Assembly: GCF_011764565.1 (NCBI RefSeq)
Contig: NZ_AP022871.1
Span: 7,378,320 to 7,442,319, forward strand
Reading direction: 5' to 3'
Source: Phytohabitans suffuscus
Lineage (GTDB): Bacteria > Actinomycetota > Actinomycetes > Mycobacteriales > Micromonosporaceae
Length of the DNA: 64,000 nt
A program made the position numbers and the translations under genes. The notes under the pieces were generated by a model. It was given only the letters and a program-made list of their open reading frames with translations, was not told the DNA's origin and made no database searches. Each line of letters begins with the position of its first letter. Position 1 is the first letter of the stretch. Shown here piece after piece: positions 44,707 to 53,169 of this stretch.

Positions 44707-45714
44707 ATGCGAATGGCGTCGTACCTCGGCCGGCGGCTCGCGTACTTCGTGGTGTCCGTCCTGGGGGTCCTGGTCATCACGTTCGTGCTGACCAGGACCC
44801 TGCCGGGAAACCCGGTCTACCTGCTGGCCGGTCCGCTGACCGACCAGGAGAAGGTCGACGCCGCCACCCGTGAGCTCGGTCTGGACCGGCCGCTTCCGGC
44901 GCAGTTCGTGACGTACGTCGGCGACCTCGTCCACGGCGACCTCGGCACCTCGCTGCGGACCAGCCAGCCGGTCGTCGACGACCTCGCCTCGCGGTGGCCG
45001 GCCACCGCCGAGCTCGCCATCCTCGCGATCCTCGTCGCGGTCACGTGGGCGCTCGTGGTCGGCACCCTCGCGGCCGTCTTCCCCCGTTCGGTGTTCGCCC
45101 GGGTCGCCGACCTCGTCGGCAGCCTGGGCGTCTCCGTACCCGAGTTCTGGCTCGCCACCGTCGTGATCCTGGTCTTCTTCACCAGCCTCGGCATCGCACC
45201 CGCGCCGATCGGCCGCATCTCCGGGACACCGCCGGGCACGGTCACCGGCTTCTACACCGTCGACGCCGTGCTGACCGCCGACTGGAGCGCCCTGCGCGCG
45301 TCGCTGGCGCAGCTGCTGCTGCCGGTGCTGACGCTCGCGCTGACCACGGGCGCGCCGATGATGCGCACCGCCCGGGAGTTCATGACCGGCGTGCTCGGCT
45401 CGCCCTACATCCGTGCCGGGCGGGCGCTCGGCATCCCACCGGCCCGGCTCGTCGTGCGGCACGCGCTGCCCAACGCGCTGCTGCCGGTGACCACGATGGT
45501 CGCCACCATGTTCGGCTACCTGCTCGGCGGCACGGTGATGGTGGAGTTCGTCTTCGCCTGGCCGGGCGTCGGCAAGTACGCCGTCGACTCGATCACCGCC
45601 TCCGACTACGCGCCGGTGATGGCGGTCGTCGTGCTCAGCGCGATCGTCTACCTGCTGGTCTACCTCGTGACCGACCTGGTCCACCTCGTCGTCGACCCCC
45701 GGAGCCGGATATGA
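44707..45714 (+). CDS. ABC transporter permease, DppB/OppB type
   Basis: 335 residues, six helices. Starts RMASYLGRRLAYFVVSVLGV, the family N-terminus; RTLPGNPVYLLAGPLTDQEK; coupling loop YIRAGRALGIPPARLVVRHA; and MVEFVFAWPGVGKYAVDSIT. An ATG six bases further in (MASYLG) is an alternative. ATGA overlap with the next permease. Confidence 0.93.
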   Translation: MRMASYLGRRLAYFVVSVLGVLVITFVLTRTLPGNPVYLLAGPLTDQEKVDAATRELGLDRPLPAQFVTYVGDLVHGDLGTSLRTSQPVVDDLASRWPATAELAILAILVAVTWALVVGTLAAVFPRSVFARVADLVGSLGVSVPEFWLATVVILVFFTSLGIAPAPIGRISGTPPGTVTGFYTVDAVLTADWSALRASLAQLLLPVLTLALTTGAPMMRTAREFMTGVLGSPYIRAGRALGIPPARLVVRHALPNALLPVTTMVATMFGYLLGGTVMVEFVFAWPGVGKYAVDSITASDYAPVMAVVVLSAIVYLLVYLVTDLVHLVVDPRSRI

Positions 45715-46550
45715 CCGCACTGGACGTCCGGCCGGCGGCGCGGCGCGGGCCGGTCGCGCGGTGGCGGATCCTGGTACCCGCCGCCGGTCTCGCCGTGATC
45801 GCCCTGGTCTCGCTGGTGGGCCCGTTCTTCCTGGTCGACCCGCTCGACGTCGGCGCCGGCGAGCCGCTGTCGGGGCCGTCGGGCGCCCACCTTTTCGGCG
45901 TCGACCAGTACGGCATGGACGTGCTCTCGCGGGTGGTCTCGGCGGGCCGGATCGACCTGCTGCTCGCGCTCAGCGCCTCGGCGATCGCCCTGGTCGCCGG
46001 CATCCCCCTCGGCGCGTTCGCCGGCTACCGGGGCGGTGCCTGGGACCAGGGCCTGCTGCGCGTCGCCGAGTCGTTCCAGGCGTTCCCGACGATGCTGCTC
46101 GCGATGGGGGTGACCCTCGCCCTCGGGCCGAGCCTTCCCAACCTCGTAGCCGTCATCGCGGTCGTCAACATCCCGCTCTACATGAGACTGGCGCGGTCGG
46201 CCGTGATCCCGTTGCGGGAGGCCGACTTCGTGCTCGCCGCGCGCTGCGCGGGACGGTCGACCTTCCAGATCGTCCGGCAGCACATCGTCCCCAACATCGC
46301 CCAGGTGGCGATCGCCCAGTTCTCCGTCACCTGCGCCTGGGCGATCCAGGTGCTCGCCGGCCTGAGCTTCATCGGCATCGGCGTGCGGATGCCCACGGCC
46401 GAGTGGGGGTCGATGATCCGTCAGGGCACGGACCACATGGTGACCGGCCAGTGGTGGCTGTCGGTCTTTCCCGGCCTGGCCATCCTGCTGACCGTGCTCG
46501 CGCTCAACCAGATCGCCGCCGCGGCGCGCCGATGGGGCGGGCCGTCATGA
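45711..46550 (+). CDS. ABC transporter permease, DppC/OppC type
   Basis: 279 residues. N-terminal helix after a short basic tail, HLFGVDQYGMDVLSRVVSAG (DppC signature), AGYRGGAWDQGLLRVAESFQ, coupling loop LREADFVLAARCAGRSTFQI, and MPTAEWGSMIRQGTDHMVTG near the end. Pairs with the preceding permease. ATGA overlaps on both ends. Confidence 0.93.
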   Translation: MTALDVRPAARRGPVARWRILVPAAGLAVIALVSLVGPFFLVDPLDVGAGEPLSGPSGAHLFGVDQYGMDVLSRVVSAGRIDLLLALSASAIALVAGIPLGAFAGYRGGAWDQGLLRVAESFQAFPTMLLAMGVTLALGPSLPNLVAVIAVVNIPLYMRLARSAVIPLREADFVLAARCAGRSTFQIVRQHIVPNIAQVAIAQFSVTCAWAIQVLAGLSFIGIGVRMPTAEWGSMIRQGTDHMVTGQWWLSVFPGLAILLTVLALNQIAAAARRWGGPS

Positions 46551-47359
46551 GCGGGCTGCTGATCGAGGACCTGCGGGTCACCATCGGCACGGCGGCAGGG
46601 CCGGTGCACGCGCTGCGCGGCGTCGACCTGGCGATCCCGCCGGGGACGTTCCTCGGCCTGGTCGGCGAGTCCGGCTCCGGCAAGTCGCTGACCGCCTCGG
46701 CCGTCCTCGGCATGCTTCCCGAGGCCGCCACGGTGGACGCGGGACGGGTGCTGCTCGACGGCGCCGACATCCTGAAGGCCAGCCGGCGGGAGCTGCGCCG
46801 GATCCGGGGCTCCCAGGTCGCCGCGATCTTCCAGAACCCGGTCGCGACGCTCAACCCGCTGATCCGGGTCGGCGACCAGATCGCCGAGCTGATCCGGATC
46901 CACCGCGGGGCGCCACGGCGCCGGGCGGCGGTCGAGGCGGTCGACCTCCTCGCCGCCATGGGCATCGCCGAGCCGCGGCGGCGCGCGCGGCAGTATCCCC
47001 ACCAGTACTCCGGCGGCATGGCGCAGCGGGCCGCCCTCGCCCGCGCGCTCGCCTGTTCACCGCGCCTGCTGATCGCCGACGAGCCCACGACCGGGCTCGA
47101 CGCGACGGTCCAGGCCGAGGTGCTGGCGCTGATCGTCGACCGGGTACGGGCCGCCGGCGCGTCGGTCCTGCTGATCACCCACGACCTCGCGGCGGCGGCG
47201 CAGGTCTGCGAACGGGTCGCGGTCATGCACGACGGCGCCGTGGTGGAGCAGGGTCCCACGGCCCAGGTACTCACCGCGCCGCGCGACCCGTACACCCGAT
47301 CGCTGATCGACTCGTACGTGCTGGCGGTCGACGGCGACACCCCCGTGGAGGCGAGATGA
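46547..47359 (+). CDS. ABC transporter ATPase, DppD/OppD type
   Basis: 270 residues. Walker A GESGSGKSLTASAVLG, Q-loop AAIFQNPVATLNPLIRVGDQ, signature YSGGMAQRAALARAL, Walker B LLIADEPTTGLDATVQ, H-loop ITHDL, and the oligopeptide-type tail RDPYTRSLIDSYV. Lacks the Fe-S cysteine cluster of some DppD proteins in the short tail. ATGA overlaps on both sides. Confidence 0.93.
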   Translation: MSGLLIEDLRVTIGTAAGPVHALRGVDLAIPPGTFLGLVGESGSGKSLTASAVLGMLPEAATVDAGRVLLDGADILKASRRELRRIRGSQVAAIFQNPVATLNPLIRVGDQIAELIRIHRGAPRRRAAVEAVDLLAAMGIAEPRRRARQYPHQYSGGMAQRAALARALACSPRLLIADEPTTGLDATVQAEVLALIVDRVRAAGASVLLITHDLAAAAQVCERVAVMHDGAVVEQGPTAQVLTAPRDPYTRSLIDSYVLAVDGDTPVEAR

Positions 47360-48150
47360 CCGCACCGCTGCTGCAGGCGCGCCACCTGGTCAAGCGCTAC
47401 GGGCGCGGCGCGCGGTCGGTCGTCGCGGTCGACGGCGTCGACTTCACCCTCCACCGTGGAGAGATCCTCGGCATCGTCGGCGAGTCCGGCTCCGGCAAGT
47501 CGACGCTGGGCCGGATCCTGCTCAAGCTCACCGCGCCGACCTCGGGTGAGGTGTGGCTCGACGGCAGCCGTGTCGACCGGCTGTCGGAGCGCGCCTTCCG
47601 CCCGTACCGCCGGACGATCCAGGCCGTGTTCCAGCAGCCGCAGGCCGCGTTCGATCCACGCTGGACGGTCCGGCGCAGCATCGAGGAGTTCCACCTGCTG
47701 CGCGGCGAGCCGCGGTCGGGCGCGGCGGCGACGATCGAGGCGCTCGCCCGCGAGGTGCGGCTCGACCCGGCCCTGCTCGACCGGCTGCCCGGCCAGGTCA
47801 GCGGCGGGCAGCTGCAGCGGCTGAGCATCGCCCGCGCGCTCGCGGCGCGGCCGGCGCTGCTGGTACTCGACGAGCCGACCTCGGCGCTCGACGTCTCCAT
47901 CCGGGCCCAGATCGTGCGGCTCCTGCTCGCCCTGCGCGACGAGGAGCGGCTGACCTACGTGCTCATCTCCCACGACATGGAGGTCATCCGGGCGATGGCG
48001 ACCCGGGTCGCGGTCATGCGTCACGGCGTATGGGTGGAGGAGGGGCCGGCGGAGCGGGTGCTGGGGGCGCCCGCGCACCCGTACACGAAGAAGCTCCTGG
48101 CCGCCGCCGACGCGGGCATGGACCTGATCCGGCCGGGACGCGGCCGATGA
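47356..48150 (+). CDS. ABC transporter ATPase, DppF/OppF type
   Basis: 264 residues. Walker A GESGSGKSTLGRILLKL, FQQPQAAFDPRWTVRRSIEE, signature VSGGQLQRLSIARAL, Walker B LLVLDEPTSALDVSIRAQIV, H-loop ISHDM, tail AHPYTKKLLAAA. Completes the five-subunit importer. ATGA overlaps with flanking genes. Confidence 0.93.
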   Translation: MTAPLLQARHLVKRYGRGARSVVAVDGVDFTLHRGEILGIVGESGSGKSTLGRILLKLTAPTSGEVWLDGSRVDRLSERAFRPYRRTIQAVFQQPQAAFDPRWTVRRSIEEFHLLRGEPRSGAAATIEALAREVRLDPALLDRLPGQVSGGQLQRLSIARALAARPALLVLDEPTSALDVSIRAQIVRLLLALRDEERLTYVLISHDMEVIRAMATRVAVMRHGVWVEEGPAERVLGAPAHPYTKKLLAAADAGMDLIRPGRGR

Positions 48151-48983
48151 GGATCGGGGTCAAGCTCCCCACCGACCGGCCCGAGGAGGTGGTCGCGTTC
48201 GCGCGCGCCGCCGAGGAGATCGGCTACGACTCGCTCTGGGTCAGCGACCACGTCGTCATGCCCCGCGAGATCCGCAGCCACTACCCGTTCGCGGCCGACG
48301 GGCGGGCGACCTGGCCGGCGCGGATGCCGTGGTTCGACGCCGTCGTCCTGCTCTCGATGGCCGCGGCGGTCACCTCGCGGCTCCGGCTCGGCGTCGCGGT
48401 GCTCGTCGCGCCGCTGCGGCAACCGGTCGTCCTGGCCAAGCAGGTGGCGTCGCTGGCCGTCCTCGGCGGGGACCGGGTGACGCTCGGCGCCGGCGCCGGC
48501 TGGCTGGCCGAGGAGTACGCCGCGCTCGGCGTCCCGTTCGCCGACCGCGGCCGCCGGCTCGACGAGTGGCTGGCGGTCGTGCGCGACTGCTGGAGCGGCG
48601 AGCCCGCCGCCCGGCGCGGGCGGTTCTACGACCTGCCGGACGGCGTGCTCTGCCTGCCGGCGCCGGGACGACCGCCACCGGTACTGGTCGGCGGCGTCAG
48701 CGACGCGGCGCTGCGCCGGGCCGCGCGCCACGACGGCTGGGTGGCCCACGAGGACCTGCGCACGCTCGACGTCGACCGGGTCGCGGCCGGCGCCGCGCGG
48801 GTGCGCGCCCTCGCCACCGACCCGCCCCGGGTGGTACTGCGGCTGGTCGGCTCGGCCGGGCGCGCCGGCGAGGTGGCCCGGCGGCTGCCCGCCCTGGCCG
48901 CGGCCGGCGTCGACGAGCTGGTCGTGGACGTCGCGGCCGGGCAGGCCCGCGCCGCGTTCGAACTGCTGGAGGGAGAGCGATGA
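48147..48983 (+). CDS. LLM-class (luciferase-like) oxidoreductase, probably F420-dependent
   Basis: 278 residues. Starts MRIGVKLPTDRPEEVVAFAR; YDSLWVSDHVVMP, then LRLGVAVLVAPLRQPVVLAK, RVTLGAGAGWLAEEYAALGV and PPPVLVGGVSDAALRRAARH are hallmarks of the single-domain luciferase-like superfamily that use F420 or FMN. Substrate unknown; the position after the importer suggests oxidation of the imported compound. ATGA overlaps on both sides. Confidence 0.9.
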   Translation: MRIGVKLPTDRPEEVVAFARAAEEIGYDSLWVSDHVVMPREIRSHYPFAADGRATWPARMPWFDAVVLLSMAAAVTSRLRLGVAVLVAPLRQPVVLAKQVASLAVLGGDRVTLGAGAGWLAEEYAALGVPFADRGRRLDEWLAVVRDCWSGEPAARRGRFYDLPDGVLCLPAPGRPPPVLVGGVSDAALRRAARHDGWVAHEDLRTLDVDRVAAGAARVRALATDPPRVVLRLVGSAGRAGEVARRLPALAAAGVDELVVDVAAGQARAAFELLEGER

Positions 48984-49429
48984 CCGGCGACGAGGAGCAG
49001 ATCTGGGCGGCGGTGCGGGACATGTACGACGCGTACCTCGCCGCCGACACCGCCCGGATCGACCGGCACATCCTGCCCGAGGCGACGATCTGGGACTCCG
49101 AGCGGCCCGGGCTGGCACACGGCCTGGCCGCGCTCGACGCGATCCGGGCCCAGCGGCCGCCCCGCGACCAGGGGCCACAGGCCATCGCGATCCACGTCTA
49201 CCGGCCGGTCCTCGACGTCATCGGCGACGTGGCGGTCGCCCGGCACGTGTTCGCCGTCCGCTACGCCGGCGACGCGCACCCCGCCGGCGTCGTCCGCAAC
49301 ACCGGTGTGTGGCGGCGCACCGGCGGCGGGTGGCGGCTGGCGCACAACCACGAAGACGCGCTGCCGGCGGCGACAGCGGCGGCCTACCTCGACACCCTCG
49401 TGGCCGAGGAACCGAAGACAGCGAAGTGA
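48980..49429 (+). CDS. SnoaL/NTF2-like protein
   Basis: 149 residues, cone-shaped NTF2-like fold expected. Seen: EEQIWAAVRDMYDAYLAADT, HILPEATIWDSERPGLAHGL, VARHVFAVRYAG and VRNTGVWRRTGGGWRLAHNH, the typical final strand. Members are small hydrolases, isomerases or ketosteroid-isomerase-like enzymes; the job here is open. ATGA overlap with the LLM gene. Confidence 0.85.
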   Translation: MTGDEEQIWAAVRDMYDAYLAADTARIDRHILPEATIWDSERPGLAHGLAALDAIRAQRPPRDQGPQAIAIHVYRPVLDVIGDVAVARHVFAVRYAGDAHPAGVVRNTGVWRRTGGGWRLAHNHEDALPAATAAAYLDTLVAEEPKTAK

Positions 49430-49437
49430 GGAGGACC

Positions 49438-50574
49438 ATGTTCGACCACGCGCAGCGCCGGGAACGGCTGTGGGAGCGGATGGCGGAGGCCGGCGTCGAC
49501 CTGCTGTTCGTCCCGCCCTCCGGCGACCTCGAATACCTCACCGGGATGCAGCGGCGCATCCCGGCGTTCGGCTCCGTCGAGTACGCGCACCACTGGGTCA
49601 CCGGTGCCTTCGTCGCCCCGGGCCGCGAGCCCGTCTTCGTGCTGCCGCGCATGGTGCGCGAGTTCGACCTGCCGGAGGGCGTCGGCGGCGGCGACGTCGT
49701 GACCGTCAACGAGACCGACGACGCGGTGGCGCTGTTCGCCAAGGCGCTGGGCCAGTTCGGCACGCCGCGCCGGATCGGCGTCGGGCACCGCACCTGGGCG
49801 GCCACCACGGTCCAGCTCGGCAAGCTGCTGCCGGACGCCGCGATCGTCGATGCCAACCCGCTGGTCAACGCGCTGCGCCGGATCAAGTCACCGGACGAGC
49901 TGGCGGCGATGACACGGGCGGCGACGCTGGTCGACGGGGTGCTCGCCGACCTCCAGGACAAGGTCCGCGAGGGCGTCACCGAGCTGGAGCTGGCCAGCGA
50001 GATCGACCTGCAGATGCGGCGGCGCGGCTCGCGTACCGCGTCGTTCGACACCGCGGTCTGGGCGATGGGACCGGACACCGAGCGGGACGCCACCGTGCGC
50101 CTGTCCGACGCCGCGCTGCGGGCCGGCAGCGGCGTCTCGTTCGACTTCGGGTCGGTCGTGGACGGTTACGTCTCCGACTTCGGCCGGACCATCCACATCG
50201 GAGCACCGCCGGCCGAGTACGAGCGGGTCTACGCGCTCGTGATGGCCGCGCAGGCGGCCGGGATGGCGGCCGCGAAGCCCGGCGCGACGGCGGCGCAGGT
50301 GCACGCGGCGACCCGGCAGGTCATCGTGGACGGTGGGTACGGCCGCTGGTTCCGGCACCGCACCGGCCACTGCATCGGGATGGACGTGCACGAGCTGCCG
50401 TTCATCTCCGAAGAGGACGACACCCCGCTGGAGGAGGGGATGACGTTCACGATCGAGCCGTCGGTCTTCTGGCCGGGCCGGGTCGGGGTGCGCGTCGAGG
50501 ACGTCGTCGTCTGCGAGCCGGGCGGCGGGCGCAAGCTCAACCAGCACCCCGTGACGCTGGTGGCCAACGACTGA
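49438..50574 (+). CDS. M24-family metallohydrolase (Xaa-Pro dipeptidase-like)
   Basis: 378 residues, pita-bread fold. N-terminal creatinase-like domain, then all five metal ligands: Asp in VSFDFGSVVDGYVSDFGRTI (two Asp), His in RTGHCIGMDVHELPF, Glu in MTFTIEPSVFWPG and Glu in VGVRVEDVVV. Because the ligands are kept it should be a metalloenzyme (dipeptidase or amide hydrolase), not the metal-free creatinase. ATG with GAGGAGG ahead, 8 bp after the previous gene. Last gene of the run. Confidence 0.9.
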   Translation: MFDHAQRRERLWERMAEAGVDLLFVPPSGDLEYLTGMQRRIPAFGSVEYAHHWVTGAFVAPGREPVFVLPRMVREFDLPEGVGGGDVVTVNETDDAVALFAKALGQFGTPRRIGVGHRTWAATTVQLGKLLPDAAIVDANPLVNALRRIKSPDELAAMTRAATLVDGVLADLQDKVREGVTELELASEIDLQMRRRGSRTASFDTAVWAMGPDTERDATVRLSDAALRAGSGVSFDFGSVVDGYVSDFGRTIHIGAPPAEYERVYALVMAAQAAGMAAAKPGATAAQVHAATRQVIVDGGYGRWFRHRTGHCIGMDVHELPFISEEDDTPLEEGMTFTIEPSVFWPGRVGVRVEDVVVCEPGGGRKLNQHPVTLVAND

Positions 50575-50590
50575 GATGACCCCGTTCGCA

Positions 50591-51313
50591 TCAGCCCCGC
50601 GCCAGCCAGCCGCCGTCGACCGGCAGGAACGCGCCGGTGACGTAGGAGGCCGCGGGCGAGGCGAGGAACGCGATCACCTCGGCGATCTCCGCCGGTCGCG
50701 CCGGCCGGCCCAGCGGTACGCCGTCGAGCAGCCGTGCCCGGCGCTCCGGGTCGCCCAGGCTCCCCGCCGACATCGGGGTGTCGGTGACGCCGGGGCCGAC
50801 CACGTTGACCGTGATGCCGTACGGTGCCCAGTCCACCGCCAGGGCCCGGCCGAGCATGAGCACCCCGCCCTTCGAGACCGCGTACGCGGCCTGGCCGGGC
50901 AGTGCCACGACCGAGTTCGCCGAGCCGACCAGCACCACCCGCCCGCCGCCCTGCGCGATCATCCGCCGGGCGGCGGCGGCCGCGACGAGGAAGCTGCCGG
51001 TGACGTTCACGGCCAGCACGCGGTCGAAGACCCGCGGGTCGAGCCGCTGCGCCGCTTCGTTGACCTCGACGCCGGCGCAGCAGGCGACGGCGTCGACCCG
51101 GCCGAACGCCCGTACCGTGGCCTCGACCGCCGCCTCGACGGCGGCGGGGTCGGTCACGTCGGCGGTGACCGGGAGGCCGCCGACGCCTGTCGCGGTCTCG
51201 CGCGCGGCGGCCTCGTCACGGTCGACGCAGACGACGCGGTCGCCTCGCGCGGCGAGCACCTGGGCGGTCGCCGCGCCGATGCCGGACCCCGCCCCGGTGA
51301 CCAGGCTGATCAC
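50591..51313 (-). CDS. Short-chain dehydrogenase/reductase (second of pair)
   Basis: 240 residues, classical SDR. NAD(P) loop ISLVTGAGSGIGAATAQVLA; acidic VVCVDRDEA after strand 2 favours NAD(H). Active-site set: Ser in VLVGSANSVVALPGQ, Tyr/Lys in AAYAVSKGG. The NAG-type motif is AC-CAGVE instead of NNAG. Ends VTGAFLPVDGGWLARG. GTG start overlapping the previous stop (GTGA). Confidence 0.91.
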   Translation of the reverse strand: MISLVTGAGSGIGAATAQVLAARGDRVVCVDRDEAAARETATGVGGLPVTADVTDPAAVEAAVEATVRAFGRVDAVACCAGVEVNEAAQRLDPRVFDRVLAVNVTGSFLVAAAAARRMIAQGGGRVVLVGSANSVVALPGQAAYAVSKGGVLMLGRALAVDWAPYGITVNVVGPGVTDTPMSAGSLGDPERRARLLDGVPLGRPARPAEIAEVIAFLASPAASYVTGAFLPVDGGWLARG

Positions 51314-52065
51314 GTCAGCCACCCGCCGTCGGCCACCAGCACGTGGCCGGTGACGTACGACGAGGCGGGGGAGGACAGGAACGCCACGGCCTCGGCGACC
51401 TCCTCCGTGCGGCCGAGGCGGCCCAGCGGGATCCGCGTGGCGGCGAGGTCGTCGAGCCCGTCGTGGCGGTCGAAGAGCCCGCGCACCAGCGCGGTGTCCA
51501 TCGTGCCCGGTGCCACCGCGTTGACGCGGATCCCGGTCGGGCCGAGCTCGCGGGCGGCCGCCTGGGTCATCATCCGCAGCGCGGCCTTCGACGTGTCGTA
51601 CGCCAGCATCGGCGACGACGACGCGGTGAACGACGAGGTCGAGCAGACGTTGACCACCCAGCCGTGGCGGCGCGGCAGCATCGCCCGGACGGCGGCCCGC
51701 AGCACGCAGAACGCGCCGCGCACGTTGACCGCCATGAGCCGGTCGAAGTCGTCGAGGCCGGTATCCGCGATCGGCGCGGCGAACGCGACGCCGGCGTTGT
51801 TGACGACCGTCGTGAGTGGACCGAGCGAGCCGGCGTGGGCGACCACCTCGTCGACCTGGGCCGCGTCGGTCACGTCGAGCGCGGCGGCGGTGGCGAGCCC
51901 ACCGGCGGTGGCGACGCGGCCGGCGGCGGCCCGGGCCGCGGCGAGGTCGACGTCCGTGAGCACGACATGGTCGCCGCGCCGGGCCAGCCGTTCGGCGACG
52001 GCCAGGCCGAGCCCGCGGGCGGCGCCGGTCACCAGGGCGACGCCGGGTGGATCGGTTGCGGTCAT
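51310..52065 (-). CDS. Short-chain dehydrogenase/reductase (first of pair)
   Basis: 251 residues, classical SDR. VALVTGAARGLGLAVAERLA, VVLTDVDLAAARA (acidic, NAD-type), VVNNAGVAFAAPI, Ser in VNVCSTSSFTASSSPMLA, Tyr/Lys in AYDTSKAALRM, and VAPGTMDTALV. I chose the ATG before TATDPPGVALVTG with GAGGG upstream; a longer frame has no such site. Promoter faces the LLM genes. Confidence 0.91.
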   Translation of the reverse strand: MTATDPPGVALVTGAARGLGLAVAERLARRGDHVVLTDVDLAAARAAAGRVATAGGLATAAALDVTDAAQVDEVVAHAGSLGPLTTVVNNAGVAFAAPIADTGLDDFDRLMAVNVRGAFCVLRAAVRAMLPRRHGWVVNVCSTSSFTASSSPMLAYDTSKAALRMMTQAAARELGPTGIRVNAVAPGTMDTALVRGLFDRHDGLDDLAATRIPLGRLGRTEEVAEAVAFLSSPASSYVTGHVLVADGGWLT

Positions 52066-52194
52066 ACCCTCGAATATGCAATCGCCAGATGATCTGAGCA
52101 ACAACCCGTGCAATCGTTAACAAAAACGAGATCAAGATGCGTCAGGTGAAACAGAAAAGGCGTTAGCCTTCTGGCGGATGACAAGGAGGTGGCG
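52066..52194. promoter_or_regulatory. Divergent promoter region with a direct repeat
   Basis: AT-richer 129 bp between the SDR pair and the LLM pair. TGCAATCG occurs twice, at 52077 and 52109, 32 bp apart (about three helical turns), as expected for an Lrp/AsnC-type regulator, and an AsnC gene lies 1.9 kb away. A strong AAGGAGGT ribosome site precedes the LLM gene. Confidence 0.5.
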
Positions 52195-53169
52195 ATGAGG
52201 TTCGGTGCCGGGCTGTGGTGCCTGCAAGCGACCGCGACCGCGCCACGGCACCACTCGACGGCCTACCGGCAGCTGCTGGAGGACGCGGTGGCGCTGGAGG
52301 CGTTCGGCTACGAGGGGATGTGGCTCTCCGAGCACCACTTCTTCTACGACGGCTACTGCCCGGCCGTCCTACCCGCCGCCGCGGCCGCCCTCGCCGTGAC
52401 GACCCGGCTCCGGGTCGGCACCGGGATGCTCCTGCTGCCCATGCAGCGGCCGGAGCGCGTGGCGGCCCTCGCGGCCGACGTCGCCACAGCCTCCGGCGGC
52501 CGCCTCGACCTCGGCGTCGGGCTCGGCTATCGGGACGTCGAGTTCGACGGCAAGGGCGTGCCCCGCGCGCAGCGGGTGCCGCGCCAGCGCGCCGGCCTCG
52601 CCGCCCTGCGCGACATCGCCGTCCCCGCCGGTGCGACCATCTGGAACGGCTCGGCCACCCCCGCCGGCGTCGCCCGCGCGGGCGCCCGCGGCCAGGGCGT
52701 GATGCTCTCCGGGGCCAACCCGCTCACGCTGGTGCGCGAGCTGGCGGCCGCGCACCGCGAGGGCTGGCAGGAGGCCGGCCGTCCCGGCGGCACCCGGCCA
52801 CCGGTCGCCGCGCTGCGCAACGTCTGGCTGACCGAGGACGCGGCCGAGCGCCGCGCCGCGCTCGACTGGCAGCGGGCCAGCTACGTCCTCTACGCCGGGC
52901 TCGGCTGGAGCGTGGCCGAGCGGGACTCGACGCCGGCGATGGACTTCCTCAGCGACCCCGGCGGCGCCATCGCCGACGCGGTCGCGACCACCATCATCGG
53001 CCCCGCCCCGGCGATCGTCGACGGCCTCCACGAGGTCGCCGAGGCCGGCGTCGACCACGTCATCTTCCGGGTCGTGATCGAAGGCGCGCCGCAGGCCGCC
53101 CTCCACCACGTGCTGCGCCGCCTCGCCGACGAGGTCCTGCCCGTCATGTCCACTGTGGAGGCATCGTGA
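52195..53169 (+). CDS. LLM-class flavin-dependent oxidoreductase
   Basis: 324 residues. MRFGAGLWCLQATATAPRHH, LEAFGYEGMWLSEHHFFYDG, then TRLRVGTGMLLLPMQRPERV and GGRLDLGVGLGYRDVEFDGK are luciferase-superfamily blocks; residues after ~150 vary. FMN or F420 use cannot be decided by eye. ATG after a near-perfect ribosome site (AAGGAGGT). GTGA overlap with the next gene. Confidence 0.9.
   Translation: MRFGAGLWCLQATATAPRHHSTAYRQLLEDAVALEAFGYEGMWLSEHHFFYDGYCPAVLPAAAAALAVTTRLRVGTGMLLLPMQRPERVAALAADVATASGGRLDLGVGLGYRDVEFDGKGVPRAQRVPRQRAGLAALRDIAVPAGATIWNGSATPAGVARAGARGQGVMLSGANPLTLVRELAAAHREGWQEAGRPGGTRPPVAALRNVWLTEDAAERRAALDWQRASYVLYAGLGWSVAERDSTPAMDFLSDPGGAIADAVATTIIGPAPAIVDGLHEVAEAGVDHVIFRVVIEGAPQAALHHVLRRLADEVLPVMSTVEAS

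Noticed and set aside
49438..50574. Creatinase annotation for the M24 gene next to hydantoinase genes
   Set aside because: All five metal ligands of M24 metallopeptidases are present, whereas creatinase lacks them.
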